Of a stretch of 64,000 nt of DNA, positions 22,125-34,137 are shown in pieces. Both the position numbers and the translations under genes were made by a program. The stretch lies in NCBI RefSeq assembly GCF_050624435.1, contig NC_134539.1:141952025-142016024 (forward strand). The letters are read 5' to 3'. This DNA is from Tenrec ecaudatus. Lineage: Eukaryota > Chordata > Mammalia > Afrosoricida > Tenrecidae. Position 1 is the first letter of the stretch. Every line of letters begins with the position of its first letter. Below the pieces are notes generated by a model, which was not told the origin of the DNA, searched no databases, and saw only the letters and a program-made list of their open reading frames with translations.

Positions 22125-22290
22125 TCTTTGCTCTCTCGGGGCTGCTACACAGAGAGCCGTTCCCAAGGCTGCGAATCCTCGAAGAGGCAGGCTGCCTCCT
22201 CTCGCTCCCATGGGACGTCTGATGGGTTCAAACTCCTCACCTTTCCATTAGCGTTTGAGCACTTCAGCCACGGTGCCACCGGGGCCCCTT
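22125..22290 (-). repeat. AfroSINE, diverged
   Basis: 'ttcccaaggctgcgaatcc', 'tgatgggttcaaactcctc' and 'gccacggtgccaccgggg'. Confidence 0.65.
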
Positions 22291-22330
22291 AACAGAGGAA
22301 TAGGCAAGTCAACACTTGGTGCCATGATAA

Positions 22331-22360
22331 AATGTGTGTGTGTGTGTGTGTGTGTGTGTC
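22331..22360 (+). repeat. (TG)n microsatellite
   Basis: A pure TG run of about 15 units. Confidence 0.95.
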
Positions 22361-22622
22361 CCCAAGATTGTAACTAGCCTGCCTATTGTGGAAATGACAA
22401 ATATTGAAAAATGTAAGCTTGATTCAGATGAATAGGTATCCTCTCCTGCAAAACGATGAGTTTTCCCTTCTTGTTACAAACTCAGTTTGAAAGTTTGAAT
22501 TGTTTTTGACATTAGAAATACATGGTTTCAATAAACCTAAAAAAATCCCAGAGAAAATCGGTGATCTTCATGAGGGTGATTTTCAGTGGTGGTTGCAGGT
22601 TGTAGCTGTCAGTCTTGAGCAA

Positions 22623-22626
<4 letters not shown>

Positions 22627-22686
<60 letters not shown>
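22627..22686 (+). repeat. (GA)n microsatellite, about 60 bp
   Basis: An uninterrupted run of about 30 GA units. It creates artificial (ER)n or (LS)n open frames on both strands. Confidence 0.97.
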
Positions 22687-22691
<5 letters not shown>

Positions 22692-22889
22692 TTCAGAACT
22701 GATCTCCAAAGAAGCAGGGGCAGGAGGGCTTGATGGCAGCCAGGGGACAGAGATGGCAGAAGGGGTGTCTGAAGAAGCCGTGGGAGGATGCACGTGGTTG
22801 TCATCGGGTAATAGAACTGTGTTGGTTCTCTCGCTATTTTCTGCAGTTTTGACTTCGATCAGAACATGGTCTTTTGTTAACGGAGGAGT

Positions 22890-23045
22890 GGGAGGGAATG
22901 GCTGGCTGGCATGGGTTTATGTCCTCGGCTGCTGCCCGAAAGGCTGGAGGTTTGAGTCCCCCCAGAGGTGGCTCAGAAGAAAGGCCTGGTTATCTGCTTC
23001 TGAAGAGTCAGCCACGGAAACCCCGCGGGGCGCAGTTCTCCTCTG
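22890..23045 (+). repeat. AfroSINE, diverged
   Basis: 'cggctgctgcccgaaaggc', 'tggaggtttgagtcccccc' and 'agtcagccacggaaacccc' follow AfroSINE order. Confidence 0.55.
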
Positions 23046-25001
23046 CACTTGTGAGGCCTCCGGGTGTCTGCGTGCGTGCCTGGTCGCCTTCATGACCGCT
23101 GCTCTGCAGGTTTTTCTGTTGACTAGTTTCACCAACAGGGTAATCGCCCAGCGGCAATGCTTTGCTGTGATTTTTGCAGAGTTGTCCTGAGTCGGCTCCA
23201 GGACAGCCAACAACGAGGTGCCTGAGGCAGATTGAGGGTCTTGTATCTGTTAGGTAGCTAGATGCAGGGGGGGGGGGGGAAGTTGTCCCTCCCATGCCTG
23301 GAAGGACCTCCATAGAGGAGGTTGGAAAATCAGGCAACCATTGAACAGCTATGAAGACCCCAAATTGAGCGTGCACAGGCACAAGACCCAGGTAAAATCA
23401 ATTATCTTAGACACACCCACCTTAGGTGGATCACACAGGTATAACTCAGCCAATGGGGTCAACTAATCCCATCCACCACCCCTCCCCAACCAGAGTTGTG
23501 AAATATCCTGGCTGAGGGAAGGCCTCGCTCTTGGACCCTGCTCCGGTCAAAGGCAGGGGGAGGGGGAGGGTCTCCCTCCCCTCCGCACCCCCCAAGTTCA
23601 GCACGTGTGGGTGCTCTTTTCCACGTGGTTGTTCATGTCCAGTTGTGGGCCCCAGCGTGGCTTCTGCACCGCTTAGCACGCTTTCCAGAAACAGAGTGTA
23701 CCCTTTTGAGACTAAACCCCTGAAACTTGTCCTTCATGCAAACTGACTGGGATCTCACAAGGCGCTTTGGTGTGAATTCTTCCAGCATTCGAAGCTCAGA
23801 CGGAGCTATCACCCAGTCTACGTCGGTTACAGAAACCTAGCACGTGCTGAGGCGGGACGCGGAGGCAGCGGCCTGGAGAGAAGAGGCCGGATCTCCAGCC
23901 TCAGGAACTGCCTCCAGTCCTCGGCCCTTGCCATCCGCGGAGGAATAGGGCTCTGCTGCAGCCTTAGTTCTACCCGGGGACTCTGCCCTCTGGCCACACA
24001 TGATTGGACAGGGCTGAGCATGTGACACAAGCTAAGCCAATCACAGTTGCCGAACGGGCAATGGCTCTGTGTGAACTCAGCAGCAATCTACCACCGGGCA
24101 GACTGCAGAGTCAGCTGTGTGAGACCCAGGGCCAGAGCACTGGGGGAGTTTAAACAAAAGCCCCCCCCCGCATCCCCCCCCAGTGGAAAAAGTGGGCATT
24201 CAAGGGCCAGCGGAGTAGTCACCTGGAAACAAAACTTGTCAGAGAGAAATAGGGTTAGACGTCCGGGGTTCTGGAAGCCATGCGGAAGACCTGGTCTGTT
24301 TTCTCTTCCAATGGGAACCTGTTGTAGGCTTGTCAGTGATCGGCCCTATACTTAAAAATGAAAACCCCCAAATCTCTCACTGCTGGTGACTATATGGTAG
24401 GGATGTGAAAGAGTGGAGGTGAATTAGTATTGGCTAGAGAAAAGGAGAGAGAGGAATCCGATATGCAGATTTTGACAGGTCTCCCTGATGGAGGGGGGTC
24501 GACAGGGAAAGGGAGAGCTGAGGAGTAAATGGTCAGTATTGGAATTGAGCCCTGGGATGGATGGTGGGTGGTTACAGAGATAGAGAAGACAAGAAGATGG
24601 GGGGTAGGGGGTAGTCTTGATGAACCCAATAAAAATGGAGACGTCAAGAAGGCAATGGGAACGTGTGTTGGCATTAGGGAGGCAGGGCTGGCTGGCTCTG
24701 GATATCGGAAATGTGGGTGACATCAACACGCAGCTGATAGCTGCAGCCACCAGCCCAGGGAAGACCAAAGGCCAGCTGGTAAGCTCCAGAGGAGAAGGTC
24801 TTGCAACAAGGTAGGGTCCCCAACATCCAGGAGACTCCAAGGGGAAGGAGCCTCAAATGAGGGCAGAAAAGGGAACCCAGGAACCCAGTGTGTCCCGCTG
24901 AGCAGAGCCGTCCCTCCGATCTGGTCACTGGTGTTACTGATGACCTTGATGCGAACAGTCTGATCAGGAAGTCATGTTGGGGTGGGCCAGTGTGACAACC
25001 A
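23046..25001. other. Intergenic, nothing recognised
   Basis: Apart from a poly-G run near 23,268-23,279 and simple C-rich runs near 24,165-24,182, I see no repeat or gene. Short open frames show no domain. Confidence 0.5.
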
Positions 25002-25192
25002 CAGGAGCCCTGGTGGCACCGTGGTTACCCATTGGGCAGTGATTCAAAACGTCGGCAGTTCAAATCCACTAGCTCTACGGGATAAAGACAGGGCTTTCCA
25101 CTCCCACTGAGAGTTACAGGGGCAGTTCAGTCCTATAGGGTCGCTGACAGTTGGCATGGACTCAGTGGCGGTGAGTTGGTTTGGGCTGGTGT
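25002..25192 (+). repeat. AfroSINE, full length
   Basis: 'ggagccctggtggcaccgtg', 'gtcggcagttcaaatccac', 'acagggctttccactcccac' and 'cctatagggtcgctgacag', ending 'gcggtgagttggtttggg'. Confidence 0.9.
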
Positions 25193-26039
25193 GACAACCA
25201 ATCCCCTGCCTCCGCCTGATTTGGAACCTGGATTGAAGAATGGCTGCAGAGCTCATTTGGGGGCCAGCTGGGGAAATCGGAACATGGACTTTATGTTAGA
25301 CGGTAAAGTATGAATGTTCAATATCTCGTGTGCCCAGGGTTATATCACAGTGTATCCTGGTTTTCAGGAAAGCTGCTTTCCAACATTAGGGGTGAGATAG
25401 CAGAATGCCCGCAAGAGTCAGCAACAACGCACACTTTTTAAGGCGAGGGCGCTTTGAATCCCACTCTCTTTCTACTCTCTTTTCCCATGGCCTTTTGGAA
25501 GCCCCCACCCCCATACTTGCAGAGAGATGAGAGAGAGTAAGCAAATGTGGCAAGATGTTCACTGCAAAGTCTAGGCCAAGGGCATTCATTTAATTATTTT
25601 TTCCCCCAACTTTTCTGTGAGCTTTCTTTCTTCCTAAACAAACAAGTTTTGGAGAGAGATTAGAAATGGGACAAAGCAGACGTGCCTGGGGTGGAGGCAG
25701 CCGGCCTCCAGGAAGGGAAGAGGAAGGCAGTGCCCAGAGGTTTGTACATTCATAAAACGAGGGGGTTGGGCCTGTTCCCGAGGAACACGCCAGTTGTGTG
25801 GTGTAAGGAGGTGAGAGGTGCAGGGCAGAGTCCCCAGAAGACACGGCACAGGCCCCAGCAGGGAGGCCGGCCTTTGGACCCAGGGGCACTGCCTGGCCAC
25901 CTTTCAGGCCTGTGACTAGGTGGTGGGCAGTCCTGTCTGCGCACGCCTCTAGTCTCTAGTAGGATCTATCCGAAACCCTCAGCTGCCAGCGTGGGGAGAG
26001 GTGGTGGGAGGCTGAAGGAGAGAAGAGCCAGGCTCGGCC
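25193..26039. other. Intergenic, nothing recognised
   Basis: No recognisable repeat or gene. Confidence 0.5.
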
Positions 26040-26200
26040 CAAAGCCAAACTTGCTACCAAACGCTGACTCATAGCGACCACCTGTAGGCTTCAATGGGAG
26101 TAGAAAGTCCGGCTTCCTCCTGCCAAGCTGCTGGTGGTTTCAAACTGCTGACCATTCAGATCGCAGCCCAACGTTTAACCACTACACCACCAGGGCTCGC
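26040..26200 (-). repeat. AfroSINE
   Basis: 'ctaccaaacgctgactcatag', 'gctggtggtttcaaactgc' and 'ctacaccaccagggctc' with part of the middle deleted. Confidence 0.85.
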
Positions 26201-27231
26201 AGGGCAAGGAGAAAATGGTGAAAGTTATTGTTGAAGAGCTGGATGGAGCATGAGTTGCCTTAGGGGAGGAGTGTGCCTTGCCCTCACTCCACCCCCGCCC
26301 CCGCCCCCGCAGACTCAGTCTCTTCCGGTGTGACCTGAGCTAGGAATTGAGCTAGAGGGCTTCAAAGGGCCCAGAACACTCTGCACCAGTACACGCCAGG
26401 CCTGTATGGATTGAAGGAGAGCGCTGGCCAAGGGCAGGGCCTCAGGTTGTTCAGGAGGATTATGCAGGCCTAGTGGAAAGCAGACCCACTTGCTTTAAGA
26501 GATTGCCCACTGAGAGCTAAAAGCCATAGATGCAGGGGGACCCTTGAAAGACAAGCTGCTTTCCTGCTTCAGGGCACCCTGTTGGGGCTGGGGGTGGCCC
26601 TGGAGAAGTCTCCCCGGCTCTGGCGGCCTCACTGGGCGAGCAGGAGGCCAGGCTCCTTTGATGGTAATTCTCCTCTCCAGGTTGGCGCTGAAGCTCACAT
26701 CACACAGTGTGAAACAAAACGGCACGTTAATGTGATTAACACTGAATAAACCTCTCTCTCTGCGTGTGAACAAATATAGCTCGAAGTGGGTTCCGGAATT
26801 TTAAAATATCTATTATTAAAGACAGCCCGCAGGCCTGCAGGGAGGGGCATCTGATGACAAGTCAGAGCTGCTGCCACAGTCTCATATTTCCACAGTCCTT
26901 TCCTGGGCAAAGGGCGTTTGCAGAGTCTGTACCCCTACCCTGCCAGGGTCCCTCGGGGGGAATTGGCACGGAGACCCCATTTTGTAGATGAAGAAACTCC
27001 AAGGGCTCCTATCATGGAGGGCAGCGACTGCCTGAGTCATCCTGCAGCCCTGGTGACTGGCAGAGTGCCAGGGATGGGGGCAGGGGACAGGAAACAGGTG
27101 GGGGTGGGGGAGCATGGTGCTCCTCAGGCCCTGAGAGGCAGCTCAGGGAACCAGGAATGCTATCCTGTAGCAGTCGCTTCCCGAGGGCTCCCTGTCTTAA
27201 TCTGGAGCACAGCCAGGAGAGGTCGGTATTA
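26201..27231. other. Intergenic, nothing recognised
   Basis: There is a short CCCCCG-type run near 26,290-26,312. No gene or recognised repeat. Confidence 0.5.
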
Positions 27232-27330
27232 AAAGCCATTGCCTTTGGGTCTAATCTAACTCATAGCCACCTAAAGATGGGGTGGAATTGCCCCAGGGGA
27301 TGTCTAAGGCTGTGAGCTTTACAGGAGGAT
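27232..27330 (-). repeat. AfroSINE 3' fragment
   Basis: 'aagccattgcctttgggtc', 'taactcatagccacc' and 'tgtctaaggctgtgagc' are the antisense tail and body. Confidence 0.6.
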
Positions 27331-27450
27331 CGCTGGTGGGACAGTGGTTACCCTGAACTGCTCACAGCAAGGTCAGCAGTTCGAACTCAGCAGTTGCTCC
27401 ACAGGAGAAAGATGAGGCTGTCTGCTCATGTAAAGATTTCATGTCTCAAA
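27331..27450 (+). repeat. AfroSINE 5' fragment
   Basis: 'cgctggtgggacagtggtt', 'aaggtcagcagttcgaactc' and 'caggagaaagatgaggctg' are a forward head. It lies tail to head with the preceding inverted fragment. Confidence 0.7.
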
Positions 27451-27464
27451 AAAAAAGGGGGGGG

Positions 27465-27705
27465 TTGTTTTGTTTTAATCATTTTATTAGGGGCTCATAC
27501 AACTCTTATAATAATCCATACATACATCAATTGTGTAAAGCACACTTATACATTCATTGCCCTCATCATTCTCAAAACATTTGCTCTTCACATAAGCCCC
27601 TGGCATCAGCTCCTCATTTTCCCCCCTCCCTCCCCGCTTCCCCCTCCCTCATGAAGCCTTGATAATTTATAAATTATTATTTTGTCATATCTTGCACAGG
27701 TGAGA
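27465..27705 (-). repeat. L1-type LINE 3' tail
   Basis: 'ttaatcattttattaggggc', 'catacatcaattgtgtaaag', 'cctggcatcagctcctc', 'ccttgataatttataaatt'. Confidence 0.85.
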
Positions 27706-27736
27706 AATGTTGAGTTGGCGGGTGTTTGGTTACATT

Positions 27737-27958
27737 TTGGAGCCCGGGTGGCATCGTGGGTTGTGAGTTGGGCTGCTGACCTCAAGGACAATGAAGGTCA
27801 ACAGTTCAAACCCACCAGCCACTCCAAGGGAGAAAGAGGCAGCTTTCTGCTCCTATGAAGAGTCGCAGTCTTGGAAACACAAAAGGGACCGTGGTACTCG
27901 ACCCTGCAGGGTCTTTGACAGTCAGAATTGCCTGGGTGGCAGTTGAGTTTGGTTTGGG
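27737..27958 (+). repeat. AfroSINE, near full length
   Basis: 'ggagcccgggtggcatcgtg', 'ggtcaacagttcaaaccc', 'agtcgcagtcttggaaac' and the end 'gtggcagttgagtttgg'. A (TTG)n run follows at 27,962-27,984. Confidence 0.85.
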
Positions 27959-27999
27959 TATTTTGTTGTTGTTGTTGTTGTTGTTCTGAGGTTGCTCTG

Positions 28000-28072
28000 C
28001 GTAGACTTGAACTGCCATATTGTCAGTTAGCAGCTATGAGCATTAACCATTTGAGCCACTTGAGGACTCTAG
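28000..28072 (-). repeat. AfroSINE head fragment
   Basis: 'gacttgaactgccatattg', 'tcagttagcagctatgag' and 'ttgagccacttgaggac'. Confidence 0.5.
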
Positions 28073-28079
28073 GGTTGTT

Positions 28080-29256
28080 GTTGTTTTAATCATTTTATTG
28101 GGGGCTCATACAACTCTTATCACAATTCATCCATCCATTGTGTCAAGCACATTTGCACATTTGTTGCCATCATCATTCTCAAAACATTTGCTTTCTACTT
28201 GAGCCCTTAGTATCAGCTCCTCATTTTTCTCCCTCCCTCCCCACTACCCCCTCTCTCATGAACCCTTGATAATTTATAAATTGTTATTATTTTGTCTTAT
28301 CTTACACTGTCAGACGTCTCATTTCACCCACTTTTCTGTTGTCCATCCCCCAGGGAGGAGGTTATATGTAGATCCTTGTAATTGGTTCCCCCTTTCTACC
28401 CCACCTTCCCTTCACCCTCCAGGTATCGCCACTCTCACCACTGGTCCTGAAGGGTTCATCTGTCCTGAATTTCCTGTGTTTCCAGTTCCTATCTGTACCA
28501 GTGTACATCCTCTGGTCTAGCCAGATTTGTAAGGTAGAATTGGGATCATGATATTGGGGGGAGGAAGCATTAAAGAATTAGAGGAAAGTTTTATGTTTCA
28601 TTGTTGCTACACTGCACCCTGACTGGCTCCTCTCCTCCCCGAGACTCTTCTGTAAGGCGATGTCCAGTTGCCTACAGATGGGCTTTGGGTCTCCACTCTA
28701 TACTCCCCCTCATTTACAGTGATATGATTTTTTGTTCTTTGATGCCTTTATCTGATCCAATTGACACCTCATGATCACACAAGGTGGTGTGCGTCTTCCA
28801 TGTGGGCTTTGTTACTTCTGAGCTAGATGGCTGCTTGCTTACCTTCAAGCCTGTAAGACCCCAGACGCTATATCCTTTGGTAGTCGGGCACCATCAGCTT
28901 TCTTCACCACATTTGCTTATGCACACATTTGTCTTCAGAGATTGTGTCAGGAAGGTGTGCATCATGGAATGCCAATTTAATAGAACAAAGTGTTCTTGCA
29001 TTGAGGGAGTACTTGAGTGGAGGTCCAAAGTCCATCTGCTGCCTTAATACTAAACCTATAAATATATGCCTGTAGATGTATTTCCCCACCATCCTATATA
29101 AATATATTTACATATGTGCATGCCTGTGTTTAGACCTCTATAAATACCCTTTGCCTCCTAGTTCTTTCCTCTATTTCTTTTACTTTCCTCTTGTCCAACT
29201 GTCATGCTCAGCCTTCATTTGGGTTTGAGTAATTTATCTCAGTTGGTTTGGGTTTT
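28080..29256 (-). repeat. L1-type LINE 3' tail, long copy (about 1.2 kb)
   Basis: It runs from 'ttaatcattttattggggg' through 'ccccagggaggaggttatatg', 'cagtgtacatcctctggtc', 'ctgcaccctgactggctcc', 'cttctgagctagatggctgc' and 'tgttcttgcattgagggag' to 'cagccttcatttgggtttgag'. The forward copy at 41745-43456 contains the same blocks in reverse order, confirming a single unit. No open frame is kept. Confidence 0.9.
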
Positions 29257-31487
29257 TATATTAAAAGTATAAAGAAAAGGCCTGTTCTCAGGTTGGTGAT
29301 GCCATCCTGGGAGTCTCGGGGCCACCTCACACCCCAGCACCAGAAAGAACACCGCCACCACTACCACCACCGCCACCCCACCCCAAAGATGTCGGTCAGC
29401 TGATGGACAGATAAATGAATGAATGAGAATGTAAATTTCTATCTGGTGGGCCTCTAACTCTTTCAAACTGAAGAATCCCCCCAGAGCTCAACTGAGGCTC
29501 CAACTCCTTAAGCCAAAATAACAAAACATTCGAGAATCCCAGGCCACGCCCGACCTGCAGCTCTTCCTGTGCCAAGGTCAGAGTCAGCTTTGACTGTTGT
29601 CCTCCATTCATCTGGCAAACCCTGGAACATACAATTGATTGGCACATAAAGCTGATTGGCAGGCAGGGGTGACAAGGTGGCAGGGACAGGGAAAATCAGA
29701 AAGCGCTCTGGGCCACTCCCTGACCAGTCTTGCTCTGCTGGGCTCGGTTCCCTGAGCTCCCGGGTGTGGGGTCAGTCCACTGGGCACTAAGATCAGACGG
29801 ACAGCAAATGTCTTCTGGACCTGTAGCAGCCTCCACTGAGCCTGTCCAGACAGGGAGGGGGGATTCTCACTTCTGGTTTGCCTGTCCCTTTCTAAAGAAG
29901 AAAGGGGGGCGTGGAGGGGTAAATAGGAGTGATCTTGCAACTTCACAGGTCAAAGAATTCCTGTTGAGGGCTCCTTCAGACAGAAGAGAAGACGTTTATG
30001 GCCAGCCATCCTGAAACTGCTGTCTGGCCATGGCCCAAGTAAAGAGAAGCAAAAAAGATGCTGGGTCACAAACCTACCTCTCCTTACACCATGTCCTACG
30101 GGAAAAACCTAGGAGGCAGGCGGGCGGAATATTCCAGAAGAGGGAGGTGGACTCGCAAGCTGTTGTGGCCTCTGTCACCCAAGATGGGAAAAGGACGCAG
30201 AGCTCAAGACCCAAGCTTGTGCGGCCAGTTCCAGAAAAGCATCCTGACTGTGACCCCTTAAAACACCTTCTCGGTCCTTGCACTTTGCAAATCACGACTT
30301 TCCCCAGCGAGCAGCTGTTCTAGATTTACACTCCCAGACTCACATCACAGTGGAAAACCATCCAATTAGGAGTTTAAAAAAAATATCAAACAAACTGAAA
30401 CTCCATCTCACCTTGTTTCGTTTCCTGGGCAAAGAGCCCAAGGTCAAGGTCTAGTGTGAGCAGCGAAGGTTTCCTCTAAGCAGTCACCCCCTGTCTGTTT
30501 CTGGACAGGCAGGGGGACAAAGTCCCTGCTGCCCTTCCCATGGCTGGGCCTGGCCAGCTCCCAGAGCTCCAGAAATGTCCACAATTGAGTGAACAGGGTC
30601 CTGAGCTCTAATCCACCGGCAAATGACTGAGCCACTGTGATGGTCAGGCACGGGACTAGGAATGTGCAGGGGCAGGGAGTTCTTTGCCTTTTTCTAGCCA
30701 AAGTCTCGGTAACTCCGCCCAAATGACCTTTTCTTCCTTTGGGTCTGGGAAAGAAGGTGGGGGAAAGGGTTCACCTGAGAGTATTTGCTAACAGGACACC
30801 CGGTGATGGTCATCCTGCTGCGTGTGAAACGAGCCCTCTGAGAAGCAGGAGGGTGTGTGGGTTTCACTACCAGCAAGAGCCAGGACTGGAGCACATCCTG
30901 TGGACCCTGGGATCCCTGTGCAGCCAACCTCCTGGATCCAGAAGACAGCTGTGACATCAGGAGCAGCAGCCAAACCAGGAGTCAGGGCATGAGACAGAGT
31001 GGTAGACTTCGCAGTCCACAGAGCAGGTAAAGCTGAGCATTTTTAGGCAGGAAGCTGGAGTGGGGTGCTTCTGGGCATTTCATTTGGCGGGGGGGGGGGT
31101 GCGGTGCTGGACTTACCCAGGAGGAGGAACTTCATGCCTTCTGGTTGAGACTTACTGGAGGGAGCTGCTACTGGATACTTAATTCAGGGGGCTGGGTTCA
31201 CTGACACACACAGCTTGAGCTGAATGCCTTCAGGCTGAGGCCTACAGTGGAGTGGGAACAGGGCAAGAGTGTAGGTCTGCTCAGACGTGCGCCTCCCGCA
31301 TGCAAACTGCGAGGACGTCTTGTTCTGATTCTGGTGTTTGGCGTTTTTCTGGTGTTTGGCAGTTGGTGGAGTTCGACTCCTGTATCAGTGCCCGAAGTAC
31401 CCTAATGAAGAAGCCACAACTTGACAAACAACCGAGTCCTCTTTTCTGGAGAGCCCTTTAGGCATCCCCTGCCACACCCACACCCCC
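29257..31487. other. Intergenic, nothing recognised
   Basis: It contains a small (CCA)n stretch near 29,352-29,376. No gene or clear repeat. Confidence 0.5.

Positions 31488-31530
<43 letters not shown>
31488..31530 (+). repeat. (CA)n microsatellite
   Basis: A CA run of about 20 units. Confidence 0.95.
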
Positions 31531-31532
<2 letters not shown>

Positions 31533-31734
31533 TGGAGCTAACAGGACCTGCATACCACCTCTGATGGGCAGGAGCTGTGGCCAGAAGACCTGTAAGATTT
31601 GCTCACAGATCTTTGGAAGATAAGGCCTGACCCCGACAGCTATATTTTGCCTTGGGACCTGAGAGTGGGTCTCTCTGGGAACCTCTCTTTGTGGCCTTCT
31701 GGGTTCTGTCTCAAACAATACTCTCTGCTTTTAT

Positions 31735-32420
31735 TTATTTAACAGTGTCATTGGCACTTCATCCACATGTCATACAATTCAATAATTCTTTTTTTTAAAA
31801 CTTTTTTTATGATTTAAAACTTTACAGAGTAAATTGGATTCCATTCAATTCATACATTGATTGCAACTCCCAAGACATATCAGCATTCTTCCCACTTTAG
31901 CCCTCCTTGTGTTTTTATATTCATCCTTCTGTCCTCTTCCTTCTGCTTTCAAAAGTTCTTATCCTTTAGCAAATGCTGCCCTTTTGATTTAGTATGGTTG
32001 ATTGTTCTAAGGAATGTTTACCTCTCAGATGTTATTCTTCCCTCTGAGCCTGTATATTGTTGGGCTGAAATCTGAGTCAGAGGAGTGAGTACAGGTCCAA
32101 GAGTGAAGAGTCACTAGAGGTCATCATCTGGGGATTCCAAGTCTACATCAGACCAGTAAGCCTATTAGCAGTGGAAGCTGGGCACCATCTAGTTCTTCTT
32201 GTCTCAGGGTTGTGGAGGTTGAGGTTCACTGTGGTCCATTCATCCTCATATAATTCAATCATATCAAAAGGAGGTGTACAATTATCACCACAATCAATTC
32301 TAGAACATTTGCTTGTTCCTTGCACTCATTCATGTGTTTTTTTTAAATTGTGTCAGAAATATACACAACATTCTCCAGTGCATCACCTGCTACGTGGATA
32401 ACACTCTCAGCTTTCATACC
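31735..32420 (-). repeat. Old L1-like LINE 3' region
   Basis: 'ttaacagtgtcattggcac' at the left and 'gttgattgttctaaggaatg', 'ctattagcagtggaagctggg' and 'gttgaggttcactgtgg' resemble antisense old L1 3' sequence. Divergent, with approximate limits. Confidence 0.4.
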
Positions 32421-32719
32421 TAGGCTTCATATTCATTGCAATGGCCTCACAGAATGCACAGCCAGTGGTCACGATTACAGGGCTTCTAAAGGAGCTAAGA
32501 GGTTATAATGCAGGTGAGACATGCTCAGGGTTCAGCTATGCCGTCAGGATATGTTTCTGAGTTCTTTCAGGACTGCCACTAAGTGCTCAAAGGACATGCC
32601 ACTCCCCTGTAAGCCTCAACCTGAAGGCATTCGGCTCAAGCTCCCTGCATTCAGTGTCTAGTAGCTGGGGTGGCTCCACACGGAGATGGAACGTGAGGCT
32701 CAGGGCAGTTGTTCTGGGA

Positions 32720-32905
32720 CAGGAATAGGGCTGGTGGTGCTGAGTAGACACCCAGATGGTGGGCAGTTCAAACCTACCAGTGGATTCGTGGGAGAAAAGA
32801 CCTGGCAATCTGTTGCCTTCAAGATTCCGGCTCAGGAAACCCGGGGGGCCATTCTACGCATCCTGGCAAGACGAGACGAGCTAGCATTGGCTTGATGGCA
32901 CGTGA
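32720..32905 (+). repeat. AfroSINE
   Basis: 'gggctggtggtgctgagtag', 'gtgggcagttcaaacctac', 'gattccggctcaggaaaccc' and 'gcattggcttgatggca'. Confidence 0.75.
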
Positions 32906-32952
32906 CAACACAAGGGTGCTTGGACCAGGCCACTTTCCCATCAATAACTGTG

Positions 32953-33400
32953 TCAGGCCGAGTTGACTAGAGAAACCAATCCAGTGACACTCATCTATGT
33001 AGAAGAAAGAGCTTTCTTTTTAAAAAAAGAGCTTTCTATCAAGAAGTAATTAAATATCAAGCAAACATCCCATCCCCGCGCAACTCAAGTCCATAAGTTC
33101 AATGCCAGTCCATAAGTCCCTCTTCAGACTCATGAAGTCACAGGCAATGATGCCGAATGCTGGAAGATCACAGGCAGGTGGGTGCAGAGCCAGCTTCAAG
33201 GATGGTGCAAACCCAGCAGGGCTCCAGCAGCTCTCAGGGTGGCCAGCAAACAGGAAGGGGAAAGAGGACAGTGGGGTAGGGAGGAAGGCCACACACCCCA
33301 GAATAAAGTATCAGGCAGTGACCTGATTGACAGGTTGGACTCCGCCCCTAGCCAGGAGTGTCTAGTTGACCTAACATCCTCTGACTCCCACAATAACCAG
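32953..33400 (+). repeat. LTR-like repeat family, copy 2
   Basis: 'tgtcaggccgagttgactag', 'agagaaaccaatccagtg', 'tccataagttcaatgccagtc', 'caggcaatgatgccgaatgc' and 'ctgattgacaggttggactcc' match copies 1 and 3 in order. Confidence 0.6.
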
Positions 33401-33631
33401 TCAGGGGCTGCTGCGTTCACTTGTGGCCTCGGGCCAGCTATGCTGCCACCCTTTTCTGTCCCCACCACAGCCACAGTTGTAGGAAGCCTTTGGCCTGAGA
33501 GGATCCTTGCACCTTGCTAACATGAGATAGAAGTTTCTAATTTTCAGATGTTAACTGCCTCTCCATATTTTTTTGCATATAATCCACCCAACCCCAATCA
33601 ACCGGCATAGCATGCATAGGAAACTAAGTCA

Positions 33632-33695
33632 AGAGGGAGTTGTTAGGGATCGCTTCTCGGCCTTTTGGCTGAGATCAAGTGGAGAGGGAGTTGTT
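33632..33695 (+). pseudogene. U2 snRNA tailless retropseudogene with target-site duplications
   Basis: Positions 33649-33681 match the first 33 nt of vertebrate U2 snRNA (starts ATCGCTTCTCGGCC, ends GATCAAGTG), with one substitution (GCTG for GCTA). The 3' part of U2 is absent and there is no poly(A). A perfect 13-bp direct repeat AGAGGGAGTTGTT flanks it (33632-33644 and 33683-33695), the signature of LINE-driven insertion. It cannot make functional U2, since the branch-site pairing region and Sm site are missing. Confidence 0.9.
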
Positions 33696-34137
33696 TGGTT
33701 TGCAACAGATCCTGTAACATGCGTTCTAGTTGTGTGAAAATACTGTGGTCCTCACAGACACTTGAGGGGTGGGGGCGGAGGACAGTCCTTCGAAGGAGGA
33801 CCTGATTCCCAGAAGTGACATAAGTCAGGAAACTACAGATCTTAGGCAGAAACTGAAACTTGAGTCCTTTGCAAGATCCCTAAAGAACCAAAATCGCCTC
33901 TGTCCCCCTGTCCCAGAGAACAAAAACTTGGAAGATTCACCATGTGTTAGAAGACATCAGCCCCTGGGGAAAAGCAAGAAAGGACTAGCTAGCAATGGGT
34001 AAACCACATTTCTAAGAAAATGACGTTCAACCATGGCTTGTTGTTTCATGAAAGGTATGTTCTGCTACCCAGAATCTAAGAGAACCTATGCTCTTGGAGT
34101 CAATTCTGACTCAATGGTCCTATAGAACACAGTAGGA

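Noticed and set aside
22615-23190. 191-codon frame with (ER)n
   Set aside because: The N-terminal part is a translated GA microsatellite and the rest covers a worn AfroSINE.
28080-29256. Spliced gene or lncRNA exon, because the sequence recurs conserved
   Set aside because: The recurrence is an interspersed LINE tail, shown by target duplications at other copies.
33649-33681. Functional U2 snRNA gene
   Set aside because: Only 33 nt of about 188 are present and the branch-pairing and Sm regions are missing. No U snRNA promoter elements were seen.
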